A DNA stretch of 64,000 nucleotides, from positions 1 through 64,000 of the forward strand of contig NZ_ANNV01000102.1 of NCBI RefSeq assembly GCF_000346755.1, written 5' to 3'. This DNA is from Pseudomonas sp. CBZ-4. GTDB taxonomy: Bacteria; Pseudomonadota; Gammaproteobacteria; Pseudomonadales; Pseudomonadaceae. The translations under genes and the position numbers were made by a program. Positions 51,317 through 60,292 of this stretch are shown one piece after another. A model generated the notes under the pieces. It was not told where the DNA came from. It ran no database searches and saw nothing but the letters and a program-made list of their open reading frames with translations. Every line of letters begins with the position of its first letter. Position 1 is the first letter of the stretch.

Positions 51317-51653
51317 GGCGATTGGCCTGTTGCCGCCGCCCCGACGGGAGGGCCAGTACCGGGTCTATTCCGAGCAGAGTGTCGAGCTGCTGATGTTTAT
51401 CAAGTGCGCGCAACAGCTGGGGTTCAAGCTCAAGGAGTTGCAGGAAATCCTCCACGGCGACCCCGGCAATGCGCTGGCGCAGCAGCGCGCAGCGCAGGCG
51501 ATTGCGCAGAAAAAACACGAGCTGATCACGCAGATTGAAGCCCAGCAAAAGGTGCTTGCCGGCTTGCTGGCCTTTGAGGCCAGCCTGGACGGTGCGCAAG
51601 GGCAGTGCCAGTTTGAACGCCTGGTTGAAACTGGCCGCCCGTCACGGTCTTAG
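51255..51653 (+). CDS. MerR-family regulator
   Basis: A 132-residue regulator with an N-terminal MerR HTH (MYIGKAAQLSGTTIKAIRHYE, quoted to IRHYEAIGLLPP) and a long dimerisation helix (residues ~75-115). AAGGGAG precedes the ATG. It lacks Cys pairs for metal or iron-sulfur sensing. It overlaps the oxidoreductase gene and probably regulates it. Confidence 0.9.
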   Translation: MYIGKAAQLSGTTIKAIRHYEAIGLLPPPRREGQYRVYSEQSVELLMFIKCAQQLGFKLKELQEILHGDPGNALAQQRAAQAIAQKKHELITQIEAQQKVLAGLLAFEASLDGAQGQCQFERLVETGRPSRS

Positions 51654-53566
51654 TTGAGCACGTCGCCCCATTTGCGTTGCACTTCGCGTTCGCGATCAAC
51701 GCTGATGCGGGTCAGTGCGTCCACCCAGGCCACTGCGCCGTTGTTGGCTTCCCGCAGCAACGACATGATGTCGTCCATCTCGAAGTCGCCCGGTTCGGCG
51801 ACGAGAGCGTGTTCGTCGAGCATTTTCCTGACCAGTTCATTGAGCTGCTGTTTGCTCGCCACCTTGGTCATGATCAGCAACATGGGCATCACGTCATCAT
51901 CGACGTTGAAGGTGCTGAAGGCGTTGTGCTCTTCGTAGCCACTCAAGATGACGCCGAAACCGTTGAGGAAACTTTCCAGAATCTTCTCTTGGCTGCGCAC
52001 CGCCTCGGGCACCTTGTGGAAGGAAAAACCATACATGAGGGCCAAGGCAAAAAAGACCTGGTCCTCGACTTTCTTGTCGGGGAAGCCGATCAGTTTTTCG
52101 GCTTTGGGCAGCAGCGCTTCAAGGAAGCCAATGGGCAACTGCCAGATGAATTCGGCCTCTGGATCGTCGTGCAGCTCTTGCTTGAGCTCCTGCAAGATGA
52201 CGCCCAGGGTCTCGATCGGTTGCTGCCCCGGACGCACCCCTGGCTCGTCATCCATCAACAGGTCGTCGAGGTCGGCATGGTAGCCACGGTTCACCGGCGT
52301 GATGTCCGGCAGCGCGGCGACACGTTCAGCTTCGCCGACCAGCAGTTTGTCGAGGAGCTTGTTGCGGTTTTCCAGGACGAAGCGCACGAAGGTTTCTTCC
52401 TTGAGCGCCAGGCGCACCACGCCCGGCAGGAAGGCATAAATGAACCCTCCAAGCTTCTCGACGTTAGCGTCATCACGCAAAGCAGCGAGGGACGCCTCGC
52501 CGGTTTTCTCCTTGAGGAAGGGCAGGATCTTCGGTTTGTTTTGCTCGATGGCTACAGCGACGTAGCCCAGCAGTTTGTCCTTGGCGCCGGCTTTTTTCTG
52601 TTGCTCGGAGGGGCTGCTGGCTTCGCTGTCGTCAATGACCGCCAGGGCGAAGATTTCTTCGGTTTGCACAGGCTCAGGCGCCGCACTCTCGGGCAGCGGA
52701 ATGTCATCGGCCGAGGCTTGGCGCGCATCCACCAACGCTTGGTCGATCAGTGAGAAAAACTCGCCCAGTTCCTTTTCGCCGACCTGGGTGAAGGAACCGA
52801 CTTTGCGCGCATTGATGTAAAGGTCGCGCTTCTCCACCGACAACCCTTCCAGATGGCGCCAGAAAAACAGGCGCGGCGCTTCAAATACCATTTTCAGCGC
52901 CAGCTTGCTCTCGCCCATCAGCACGCCCTCCTTGGCGCCGCCGAAGAGGGTGTCGTCGATCAGCACCAGCACTTCGTCTTCGCGCATATTGGCGCCGTAG
53001 GACTCCAGTGCCGCCTGCAGTTTTTTCTGCGGGATGTGCGGGCGCACGTACACGCGCTCCAGGCCCAGGCGCTCGGCCAGGTTGACAGTCATTTGCACCA
53101 CGGCGTCGACTTGCGCAGCGCTCAATTCCTGGCTGCCGGCCGCCGCTTTCACTTCGGCACGCTTGGCGCTGGGCTGATCACCGGACTGGCTGCGCATCCA
53201 CTCCAGCACCAACGAGAAACATTGGTTGAGATCGGCCTTGTCCGGCATGTTGAAGGCAATCGCCTGACGCTTGTTGAGGAAGAGTTTGCTGCCCTGAATC
53301 TCCAGGGACTGCACTTCGCTGTAGGCATAGCTGACAGCGTCGCTGAAGGTTTCGCGGATGGCCAGGCAGTCATGCCCGATCAGGCAGCCGTCCTTGCCGC
53401 TGCCGAACATGGTGTCGTCGATCAACACCACCACGTCGCTGGGGTCCAGCGTCAGATCGTAAGCCGCCAGGGCATTGCTCAGCAGCTTCTTGGGAATATT
53501 CGGCGCGACATGCACACGCCCCGAGCTTGAGTACTTTTTGGCCTGCAAGAACGCCAACAACGACAT
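51650..53566 (-). CDS. Large hypothetical protein with a duplicated N-terminal domain
   Basis: A 638-residue protein. Two related domains (residues ~15-115 and ~170-270) each carry HxPxIPxKxL, then V-L-I-D-D-T-x-F-G-x-x-K-x-G, a L-x-G/x-E-x-L-A-x-K/E core, and a late strand; they resemble PH-like short-circuit domains that sit in other stress proteins, but I cannot name the family. A flexible acidic linker (~285-320) leads to a helical C-terminal region (~325-638). GGAG precedes the ATG. Stop overlaps the convergent MerR gene by four bases. Function unknown. Confidence 0.8.
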   Translation of the reverse strand: MSLLAFLQAKKYSSSGRVHVAPNIPKKLLSNALAAYDLTLDPSDVVVLIDDTMFGSGKDGCLIGHDCLAIRETFSDAVSYAYSEVQSLEIQGSKLFLNKRQAIAFNMPDKADLNQCFSLVLEWMRSQSGDQPSAKRAEVKAAAGSQELSAAQVDAVVQMTVNLAERLGLERVYVRPHIPQKKLQAALESYGANMREDEVLVLIDDTLFGGAKEGVLMGESKLALKMVFEAPRLFFWRHLEGLSVEKRDLYINARKVGSFTQVGEKELGEFFSLIDQALVDARQASADDIPLPESAAPEPVQTEEIFALAVIDDSEASSPSEQQKKAGAKDKLLGYVAVAIEQNKPKILPFLKEKTGEASLAALRDDANVEKLGGFIYAFLPGVVRLALKEETFVRFVLENRNKLLDKLLVGEAERVAALPDITPVNRGYHADLDDLLMDDEPGVRPGQQPIETLGVILQELKQELHDDPEAEFIWQLPIGFLEALLPKAEKLIGFPDKKVEDQVFFALALMYGFSFHKVPEAVRSQEKILESFLNGFGVILSGYEEHNAFSTFNVDDDVMPMLLIMTKVASKQQLNELVRKMLDEHALVAEPGDFEMDDIMSLLREANNGAVAWVDALTRISVDREREVQRKWGDVLN

Positions 53567-53762
53567 ATCCCTATCTCCTCAAACGCGCTTTTTGTGCCTG
53601 CACTGTCCACGGGTGGCTGCAGGTCGTGGCGCAGAATAGCACTAGGCCATTACTGTGATAACCGCCTCTGCCACACGCTGGCGTCGCGAACCAGTGTTCT
53701 TGCGACAATTTCTCATTAGCACTACCATCCCTTCCCCCACCCCCTGAGCGGCGCTTCGTGCC

Positions 53763-54272
53763 ATGTCCGACGACCCCGGCAACCGCAACCTCGGCCCGCT
53801 CTATCGCCGTCACCGCAATGAACTGCTGGCCTACCTCACGCGCCGGGTGAACTGCCGCGAAACCGCCAACGACCTGCTGCAAGACGCGTTTATCCGCCTG
53901 ATGAACAGCGAAGTCGCCAAGATCGGCAACGTGCGCGCCTTCCTCTACCGCATCGCCAACAACCTGAGCATCGACCACGCCCGCCGCAACCGCGTACGCG
54001 GCATTCGCGACGAGCAGGAACTGCAAGACCTGGCCGGTGACGCCGACCCACAAGGCAGTGCGATCGCCGGAAATACCCTGGAGCATTTGCAGCGCCTGAT
54101 CGATGGGCTACCCTCGCCCACCCGTGAAGTGTTTCTGCTGGCCCGGGTCGAGCAACTGAGCTACAAGGAAATCGCCATTCGCCTGGGCCTGGATGCCCGT
54201 GCGGTCGAGCGGCATTTGAACAAGGCCATGGCCCATTGCGCGGCGGTCCTGCAAGGCAACGAGTCCCGATGA
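53763..54272 (+). CDS. FecI-like ECF sigma factor
   Basis: A 169-residue ECF sigma factor of the iron-starvation group, with sigma2 (LYRRHRNELLAYLTRRV, DLLQDAFIRLM) and sigma4 (LPSPTREVFLLARVEQLSY, KEIAIRLGLDARAVERHL) regions. It should direct RNA polymerase to the downstream TonB receptor promoter. A weak Fur-like site (about 10 of 19 matches) lies at 53701-53719. Its stop overlaps the anti-sigma start (ATGA). Confidence 0.93.
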   Translation: MSDDPGNRNLGPLYRRHRNELLAYLTRRVNCRETANDLLQDAFIRLMNSEVAKIGNVRAFLYRIANNLSIDHARRNRVRGIRDEQELQDLAGDADPQGSAIAGNTLEHLQRLIDGLPSPTREVFLLARVEQLSYKEIAIRLGLDARAVERHLNKAMAHCAAVLQGNESR

Positions 54273-55201
54273 ATAATCACCCTGCACCCTCGCCGTCCGA
54301 ACGTGATCAGCAAGCGCTGGATTGGTGGACGTGCCTGCGCAGCGCAGACGTCAGCGCCGAGCAGCGCAATGCGTACGCGCTGTGGCGTGCGGACCCGCTG
54401 AATGCCAATGCCTACCAGAATGTGGAAATGCTCTGGCGCCTGCTGGAGCAACCGGCCCACGCAGTACGACGCAGCGAACGACGCCGGCCGCTGCCACGAC
54501 GCACGCTGTATGCCGCCGCTGCCTGCGTGTTGCTGGCCTTCGCCACGCTGATGCTGATGACCCCGCCGCTGAATACCTGGGGCAGTGATTACGCCACGGC
54601 CACCGGGCAGCAGCAGGACATCGCCCTGGCCGACGGCTCGCAGGTGCACCTGGACAGTGACAGCGCCGTCGATATCAGCCTCAACAATGATGAACGCCGC
54701 GTGCACCTGTTGCGCGGGCGGGCGTTCTTCGACGTGAGCCACGATGGCCGGCCGTTCGTGGTGCAAACCGGCAACACCCGGGTACGCGTGCTGGGCACGG
54801 CGTTTGCCGTCAGCCATGGCACGGCCGAAGACGAAGTCACGCTGCTGCGCGGCCGCGTCGAAGTGATGGGCGGCGGGCAACATCAGGTGCTGCAACCGGG
54901 CGAACAACTCAAGGTCATCGAGGGCCAGGTACAAGCGCCGCACACCGTCGATGCCGAGCGCCTGCTGGCCTGGCGCGACGGCCAACTGCGCGTGCGCAAT
55001 GCACCGTTGCGCGAGGTGCTGGAGGAGTTGATGCGCTATCAGGGCGGCCGGGTGATATGGCTCGACGAGCAGGTCGGTCAGCGCCCCATCAGCGCCAGCT
55101 TCAACTTGAAACAGATCGACAGCGCCCTCGACGCGTTGATCAGCACCCAAAAATTGCGTACCACCGCACTCACCCGTCGCGTGCTGATCGTGCGCGGTTG
55201 A
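54269..55201 (+). CDS. FecR-like anti-sigma regulator
   Basis: A 310-residue cell-surface-signalling anti-sigma protein: cytoplasmic N-terminal DUF4880 part (QQALDWWTCLRSADVSAEQR, AYALWRADPLNANAYQNV), one membrane helix (LYAAAACVLLAFATLMLM), and a periplasmic FecR domain (DGSQVHLDSDSAVDI, LLRGRAFFDVSH). It relays a signal from the N-terminal domain of the receptor to the sigma factor. Confidence 0.93.
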   Translation: MNNHPAPSPSERDQQALDWWTCLRSADVSAEQRNAYALWRADPLNANAYQNVEMLWRLLEQPAHAVRRSERRRPLPRRTLYAAAACVLLAFATLMLMTPPLNTWGSDYATATGQQQDIALADGSQVHLDSDSAVDISLNNDERRVHLLRGRAFFDVSHDGRPFVVQTGNTRVRVLGTAFAVSHGTAEDEVTLLRGRVEVMGGGQHQVLQPGEQLKVIEGQVQAPHTVDAERLLAWRDGQLRVRNAPLREVLEELMRYQGGRVIWLDEQVGQRPISASFNLKQIDSALDALISTQKLRTTALTRRVLIVRG

Positions 55202-55232
55202 TCGCCACGCAAAAATTATTTTCGCCTCCCAC

Positions 55233-55257
55233 GGTAATTCGGCTGCCTGCTGCGTCT
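55233..55257 (+). promoter_or_regulatory. Candidate ECF-type promoter of the TonB receptor gene
   Basis: GGTAATT at 55233-55239 and CGTCT at 55253-55257 resemble the -35 and -10 boxes used by iron-starvation sigma factors of pseudomonads, about 50 bases before the receptor start. Confidence 0.4.
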
Positions 55258-55304
55258 TACCCCGCACTTAGGAAGAATTATCATTTGTAGTCCGGGGAGG
55301 ATGT

Positions 55305-57734
55305 ATGCCGTATTCACAGGTCACGGGGTTCAACTACTTACCGCTGGCGGTCGCTTTGATGGCGGCCAGCTTGCCACTGTCCTACGTCCAGGCGGCCACG
55401 CCGACGACAAACGCGGCGAGCAGCCAACGTTTAAGTTTCAATATCGCCGCGCAATCGCTCACCGACGCGCTGGACCAGTTCGCGCAGCAAAGCGGCTACC
55501 AAGTGCTGTACGACGCGGCACAAGCCAATGGCCTGCGTTCCGCTGAACTGCACGGCGAACATACCCCACAGCAAGCGCTGGCCATCCTCACCGGCGGCAC
55601 CCACGCCCGCTACAGCCAGCCGAACGCCAGCAGTTTTGTGATCGATATCCCGGCCAGTGCGAGCGACACCCTGCAATTGGCGCCAGTGAGCATCTCCGGC
55701 AAGGCGCCCGGCTCCACCACCGAAGGTACCGGTTCCTACACCACGCAGTCGTCCAGCAGCTCCAACCGTTTGAACATCGCGCTCAAGGAAACCCCGCAGT
55801 CCGTCACGGTGATCACCCAGCAGCGCATCGCCGACCAGAAACTCTCGAACCTGACGGACGCCATGGAGGCCACCTCCGGCATCACCGTGGTACGCGAAGG
55901 CCAGGGCGCGGACTCCGACGCCTATTACTCGCGCGGTTTCGCCATCAGCAACTTCGAGATCGACGGCGTACCGACCTCGTCGCGCATGGACAACTACACC
56001 CAGAACACCGCCATGTACGACCGCGTCGAAGTGGTGCGCGGCGCCACCGGCCTGATCAGCGGCATGGGCCAACCGTCGGCCACCATCAACCTGATCCGCA
56101 AACGACCCACCGCCACGCCCCAGGCCAGCATCAGCGGCGAAGCCGGCAGTTGGGACCGCTACGGCACCTCGGTGGACGTCTCCGGGCCGCTCACCGACGC
56201 CGGCAATATCCGTGGCCGCATGGTGATGGACTACAAGAACCAGCATTCCTGGGTCGATCGTTACAAGCAGGACACCAACCTGGTCTACGGCATCAGCGAG
56301 TTCGACCTCAGCGACAGCACCCTGCTGACCCTGGGTTTCAGCTACCAGACCGTGCACACCAACGCGCCGCCGCGTAGCGGTTTCCCCCTGTTCGACAGCG
56401 CTGGCGGGCGTACGGATTTCAAGCGTTCCTACAACACCGCCACCGATTGGTCCTTCTACGATCACCAGCAGACCAGCTACTTCGCGTCCCTGGAGCAGCA
56501 GTTCGATAACGGTTGGAGCGCCAAGCTCGACTTCACCCGCACCGAAAACAAATACGATTCGGCCATCGACTTTCTCTCCGGCAACCCCGACCCGGCCACC
56601 GGCCTGGGCGGCCTGGTGATCCCCAACAAGTTTCAGGGCAACCCCAAGCAGAACGCGATAGACGCCTATGTCACCGGCCCGTTCGAATTCCTCGGGCGTG
56701 AGCATGAATTGATCGCCGGGATGCAGCTGTCGCAAATCCGCAATACCAACGCGCCGGACTACGGCGGCTGGATGCGCGCCTGGACCGGCTACGACGGCAC
56801 CATCGGGCCGATCTACGACTGGGACGGCAGCGCGCCCAAGCCCGACTTCGAGAAAAAGGGCAAAGAGGACTTCAAGGAAAACCAGTACTCGGCCTACCTC
56901 ACCTCGCGCTGGCACCTCAATGACGCCACCAGCCTGATCCTCGGCGGGCGCCTGATCAACTGGAAGCAGACTGACGACGTCTCCTACACCGCCGCAGGCT
57001 ACGACGACATCCACCTCGACCGCGAAGAAAACGGCGTGTTCATCCCCTATGGCGGCCTGGTCTACGACCTCAGCGACCGCTGGTCGGTGTACGGCAGCTA
57101 CACCAAGATCTTCAGCCCGCAAAGCGACCAGACCGTCAGCGGCTCCTACCTGGCGCCGCTGGAAGGCACCGGCTATGAGTTGGGCATCAAGGGCAGCTTC
57201 AATGACGACACGCTGAACACCAGCCTGGCGTTGTTCCGCCTGGAGCAGGACAACCTCTCACAGCCAGACGGCAACAAGCTGACGCCCACACTGTTCCAGG
57301 CCTACAAAGCCGTGCAAGGCACCACCACCCAGGGCGTGGAGCTGGAACTCAACGGCGAACTGGCCCCGGGCTGGAACGCCGCCGGCGGCTACACCTACAG
57401 CGTCAGCACCGACGCCGATGACCAACGCATCGCCACACAAATCCCCCGCCACAGCATGAAACTGTTCACCACCTACCGCCTGTCCGGCCCCCTGGACAAA
57501 CTGACCGTCGGCGGCGGCTTCAACTGGCAGAGCAAAACCGGCTTCGACCTGAGCTACTACACCCAGGAAAGCTATGCCGTGGCCAACCTGATGGCGCGCT
57601 ACGAAATCACGCCAAACCTGTCGGCGTCGGTGAACCTCAACAACGTGTTCGACAAGGAGTACTTCACCACCACCAGCGCCGGGGTTTACGGGGCGCCGCG
57701 GAATCTGATGACGGGCTTCAAGTACGATTTCTGA
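55305..57734 (+). CDS. TonB-dependent ferric-siderophore receptor with signalling domain
   Basis: An 809-residue outer-membrane transducer. After a signal peptide (LAVALMAASLPLSYVQA) it has a secretin/TonB short N-terminal signalling domain (residues ~45-100, SFNIAAQSLTDALDQFAQQSGYQVLY in pieces), a plug domain (TPQSVTVITQQRI, VVRGATGLISGMGQPSATINLIRKRP) and a 22-strand barrel ending in F (MTGFKYDF). The signalling domain and the adjacent sigma/anti-sigma pair indicate substrate-induced control. The siderophore cannot be told; a heterologous (xeno-) siderophore is likely since no biosynthesis genes are near. Confidence 0.94.
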   Translation: MPYSQVTGFNYLPLAVALMAASLPLSYVQAATPTTNAASSQRLSFNIAAQSLTDALDQFAQQSGYQVLYDAAQANGLRSAELHGEHTPQQALAILTGGTHARYSQPNASSFVIDIPASASDTLQLAPVSISGKAPGSTTEGTGSYTTQSSSSSNRLNIALKETPQSVTVITQQRIADQKLSNLTDAMEATSGITVVREGQGADSDAYYSRGFAISNFEIDGVPTSSRMDNYTQNTAMYDRVEVVRGATGLISGMGQPSATINLIRKRPTATPQASISGEAGSWDRYGTSVDVSGPLTDAGNIRGRMVMDYKNQHSWVDRYKQDTNLVYGISEFDLSDSTLLTLGFSYQTVHTNAPPRSGFPLFDSAGGRTDFKRSYNTATDWSFYDHQQTSYFASLEQQFDNGWSAKLDFTRTENKYDSAIDFLSGNPDPATGLGGLVIPNKFQGNPKQNAIDAYVTGPFEFLGREHELIAGMQLSQIRNTNAPDYGGWMRAWTGYDGTIGPIYDWDGSAPKPDFEKKGKEDFKENQYSAYLTSRWHLNDATSLILGGRLINWKQTDDVSYTAAGYDDIHLDREENGVFIPYGGLVYDLSDRWSVYGSYTKIFSPQSDQTVSGSYLAPLEGTGYELGIKGSFNDDTLNTSLALFRLEQDNLSQPDGNKLTPTLFQAYKAVQGTTTQGVELELNGELAPGWNAAGGYTYSVSTDADDQRIATQIPRHSMKLFTTYRLSGPLDKLTVGGGFNWQSKTGFDLSYYTQESYAVANLMARYEITPNLSASVNLNNVFDKEYFTTTSAGVYGAPRNLMTGFKYDF

Positions 57735-57742
57735 CGGTGGAC

Positions 57743-57807
57743 GGTGAGCCGAATACATTGCACAATCGGCTCACCAAATGAGCCGAATAGCCTTTTTATT
57801 CGGCTCA
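57743..57807. promoter_or_regulatory. Operator-like array upstream of the Fic gene
   Basis: Four copies of the half-site GAGCCGA in alternating orientation form two perfect hairpins: GGTGAGCCGA/TCGGCTCACC (57743-57775) and TGAGCCGAATA/TATTCGGCTCA (57779-57807). They end 20 bases before the Fic start. The second stem could also terminate the receptor transcript, but no T-run follows. Confidence 0.65.
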
Positions 57808-57826
57808 CCCACTCAGGTACTGCTCC

Positions 57827-58966
57827 ATGGACCACCCCTTCTGGGTCTGGCAACACGCCGACTGGCCGCACTTCCACTGGCAACCGGGTCGCCTGGCGGT
57901 CTTGTTGCGCGAGTGCGGACAAGCCCAAGGCAAGCTGCTGGGCATGCTCGGCACGGTCAGCCAGGCGGTCAACGCGCAGAATGAACTGGATGCGTTGCTG
58001 CAAAATATCCTGACTTCTTCGGCAATCGAGGGGGAACAGTTGAATGTGGGCTCGGTACGCTCGTCCCTGGCGCGACGTCTGGGTTTGGAGCCGGTGAAGG
58101 ACGCCCGCGTCAGCCGCCGCAGCGAAGGCCTGGCGGAGCTGGTGCTGGATGCCACGCAACAATTCGCCCAACCCTTTACCCTCGCCCGCCTTTTGAATTG
58201 GCATCATTTGTTGTTCCCGACGCCTGAAGCCGGTTTTGCTGCGCGTGCGCTGAATATCGGCGCATTGCGCGGGGATGAGCCGATGCAGGTGGTGTCGGGC
58301 CGGCTTGATCGACCGACGGTGCATTTCGAGGCGCCGCCGCGCAAAGGCCTGGAACACGCGCTGGATGAGTTCCTGCAATGGTTCGAAACCAGCCGCGACC
58401 AACCGGAGCTTGATCCACTCGTCCGCGCCGGCGTCGCGCATTTCTGGTTTGTCACGCTGCACCCGTTCGACGACGGCAATGGTCGCCTGACCCGCGCCAT
58501 CACTGACCTGGCATTGGCCCAGGGCGAGCACCAGGCCATTCGTTTTTATGCCATGTCGGCCAGCATCCTTGAGGACCGCGCGGGTTATTACCAGGCGCTG
58601 GAGTCGAGCCAAAAAGCCACGCTGGATATCACCGACTGGCTCGAATGGTTCCTCAAGACCTTGCTGCGCAGCGTGCAACAGGCCATGGCGCAGATTGACC
58701 GGGTGCTCGACAAGAGCCGGTTCTGGCAGCAGCACCGCGACCTCGTGCTGTCTGCCGAACAGATCAAAGTGCTCAACCGCTTGCTGGACGGCGGGGAAAA
58801 GGGCTTTGAACAGGGTATCAGCGCCGCCCAGTACCAGGCCGTGGCCAAGGTGTCGAAGGCGACCGCCACGCGTCACCTGGCTGATCTGCTGGAGAAAAAC
58901 TGCCTGGTGCGATTGCCCGGCGGAGGCCGTAGTACGCGTTATCAAATCAATGCCTTGGGCGATTGA
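57827..58966 (+). CDS. Fic family AMPylase-type protein with HTH
   Basis: A 379-residue Fic protein. Residues 1-~100 are a DUF4172-type N-terminal region. The Fic core motif HPFDDGNGR is at residues 212-220, complete. An N-terminal inhibitory motif S64-x-x-x-E68-G (SSAIEG) marks it as a self-inhibited (class II) enzyme. The C-terminus (~305-379) has a winged HTH (AAQYQAVAKVSKATATRHL, LVRLPGGGRSTRYQIN). It should modify target proteins with AMP or another nucleotide and may bind the operator array upstream of its own gene. Confidence 0.92.
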   Translation: MDHPFWVWQHADWPHFHWQPGRLAVLLRECGQAQGKLLGMLGTVSQAVNAQNELDALLQNILTSSAIEGEQLNVGSVRSSLARRLGLEPVKDARVSRRSEGLAELVLDATQQFAQPFTLARLLNWHHLLFPTPEAGFAARALNIGALRGDEPMQVVSGRLDRPTVHFEAPPRKGLEHALDEFLQWFETSRDQPELDPLVRAGVAHFWFVTLHPFDDGNGRLTRAITDLALAQGEHQAIRFYAMSASILEDRAGYYQALESSQKATLDITDWLEWFLKTLLRSVQQAMAQIDRVLDKSRFWQQHRDLVLSAEQIKVLNRLLDGGEKGFEQGISAAQYQAVAKVSKATATRHLADLLEKNCLVRLPGGGRSTRYQINALGD

Positions 58967-59054
58967 GCCGCCCCGCTCATTTGCCCGCTTATTTGCCCAG
59001 CATCCCCATGTCTGCTAGTGTCGCGCCGGTTTACCGTCTACCGGAATAGCCGCC

Positions 59055-59297
59055 ATGGCCCGCAAAAAAGTTGCACTCGATTTCGAACAATCCCTCGCCG
59101 ACCTGCAAACCCTGGTCGAGCGTCTGGAGAACGGCGAGTTGTCGCTGGAAGACTCGTTGACAGCGTTTGAGCAAGGCATCGGCCTGACCCGCGACTGCCA
59201 GAGCGCCTTGGCGCAGGCGGAGCAGAAGGTCCAGGTGCTGCTGGAGCGTGACGGGGAGTTGGCCGAAGAACCCTTCGATGCGGAACAGCCGGAATGA
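59055..59297 (+). CDS. xseB: Exodeoxyribonuclease VII small subunit
   Basis: An 80-residue helical protein ([41 protein letters not shown]) that assembles on XseA to form the single-strand nuclease ExoVII. Stop overlaps the ispA start by four bases, the usual xseB-ispA-dxs order. Confidence 0.97.
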   Translation: MARKKVALDFEQSLADLQTLVERLENGELSLEDSLTAFEQGIGLTRDCQSALAQAEQKVQVLLERDGELAEEPFDAEQPE

Positions 59298-60181
59298 TCG
59301 ACGCGTATCAGGCCAGTAGCCAAGCCCGGGTCAATGCGGCGCTGGAGCCCTTGTTTGTTGCGCCAAGCCCCGAACTCAAGCGCCTGTATGAAGCCATGCG
59401 CTACAGCGTGATGAATGGCGGCAAGCGTGTGCGCCCGTTGCTGGCGTATGCCGCGTGCGAAGCCCTCGGCGCACCGGCCGAGCAGGCCAATGGCGCGGCC
59501 TGTGCGGTGGAGTTGATCCACGCCTACTCCCTGGTACACGACGATTTGCCGGCCATGGACGACGACGACCTGCGTCGCGGCCAGCCGACCACCCACAAGG
59601 CCTTTGACGAAGCCTGTGCGATTCTCGCCGGTGACGGTCTGCAAAGCCTGGCGTTCAGCGCCCTGCTGGACCCTGCGCTGAGCAGCGTCAACGCCGAGAT
59701 CCGCTTGCGCATGGTCACCGCCCTGGCCGTCGCCGCGGGCCCTGCCGGGATGGTCGGTGGTCAAGCCATCGACCTTGGTTCGGTCGGCCAGAAGCTCGAT
59801 CAACAGGCCCTGGAATACATGCACCGGCACAAGACCGGTGCACTGATCGAAGCCGCCGTGCACCTCGGCGCCCTGGCCAGTGGCCGCGCCGACGCCGCGC
59901 AACTGGCGGCGCTGAACACCTATTCCCGCGCCATCGGCCTGGCGTTCCAGGTGCAGGACGACATCCTCGACGTCGAAAGTGACACCGCCACCCTCGGCAA
60001 ACGCCAGGGCGCCGACATCGCACGGGACAAGCCGACGTATCCGGCACTGCTCGGGCTTGCAGCCGCGAAGGCCTATGCCCTGGAACTGCGCGACCTGGCC
60101 CTGGCCGCCCTGCGACCTTTCGACGCGGCGGCCGAGCCCCTGCGTGACCTGGCGCGGTATATCGTCGAACGCCGGCACTGA
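59294..60181 (+). CDS. ispA: Farnesyl diphosphate synthase
   Basis: A 295-residue trans-prenyltransferase adding two isopentenyl units to DMAPP. First Asp-rich motif [14 protein letters not shown], second Asp-rich motif [20 protein letters not shown] near the N-terminus. Coupled to xseB and followed 111 bases later by dxs. Confidence 0.97.
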   Translation: MIDAYQASSQARVNAALEPLFVAPSPELKRLYEAMRYSVMNGGKRVRPLLAYAACEALGAPAEQANGAACAVELIHAYSLVHDDLPAMDDDDLRRGQPTTHKAFDEACAILAGDGLQSLAFSALLDPALSSVNAEIRLRMVTALAVAAGPAGMVGGQAIDLGSVGQKLDQQALEYMHRHKTGALIEAAVHLGALASGRADAAQLAALNTYSRAIGLAFQVQDDILDVESDTATLGKRQGADIARDKPTYPALLGLAAAKAYALELRDLALAALRPFDAAAEPLRDLARYIVERRH

Positions 60182-60292
60182 TCAGGGCGGCCTTTGCGGC
60201 CGCATATCGGCCAAGTTCGGCGCTCTGCGTGGGCAGTTTGCGATGCTTGAGGTAAACTGCCGCCTCTTCTTATACCTATAACGATTCGCCTG

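Noticed and set aside
53701..53719. A firm Fur box before the ECF sigma gene
   Set aside because: Only about 10 of 19 positions match, so it was mentioned as weak and not listed as a site.
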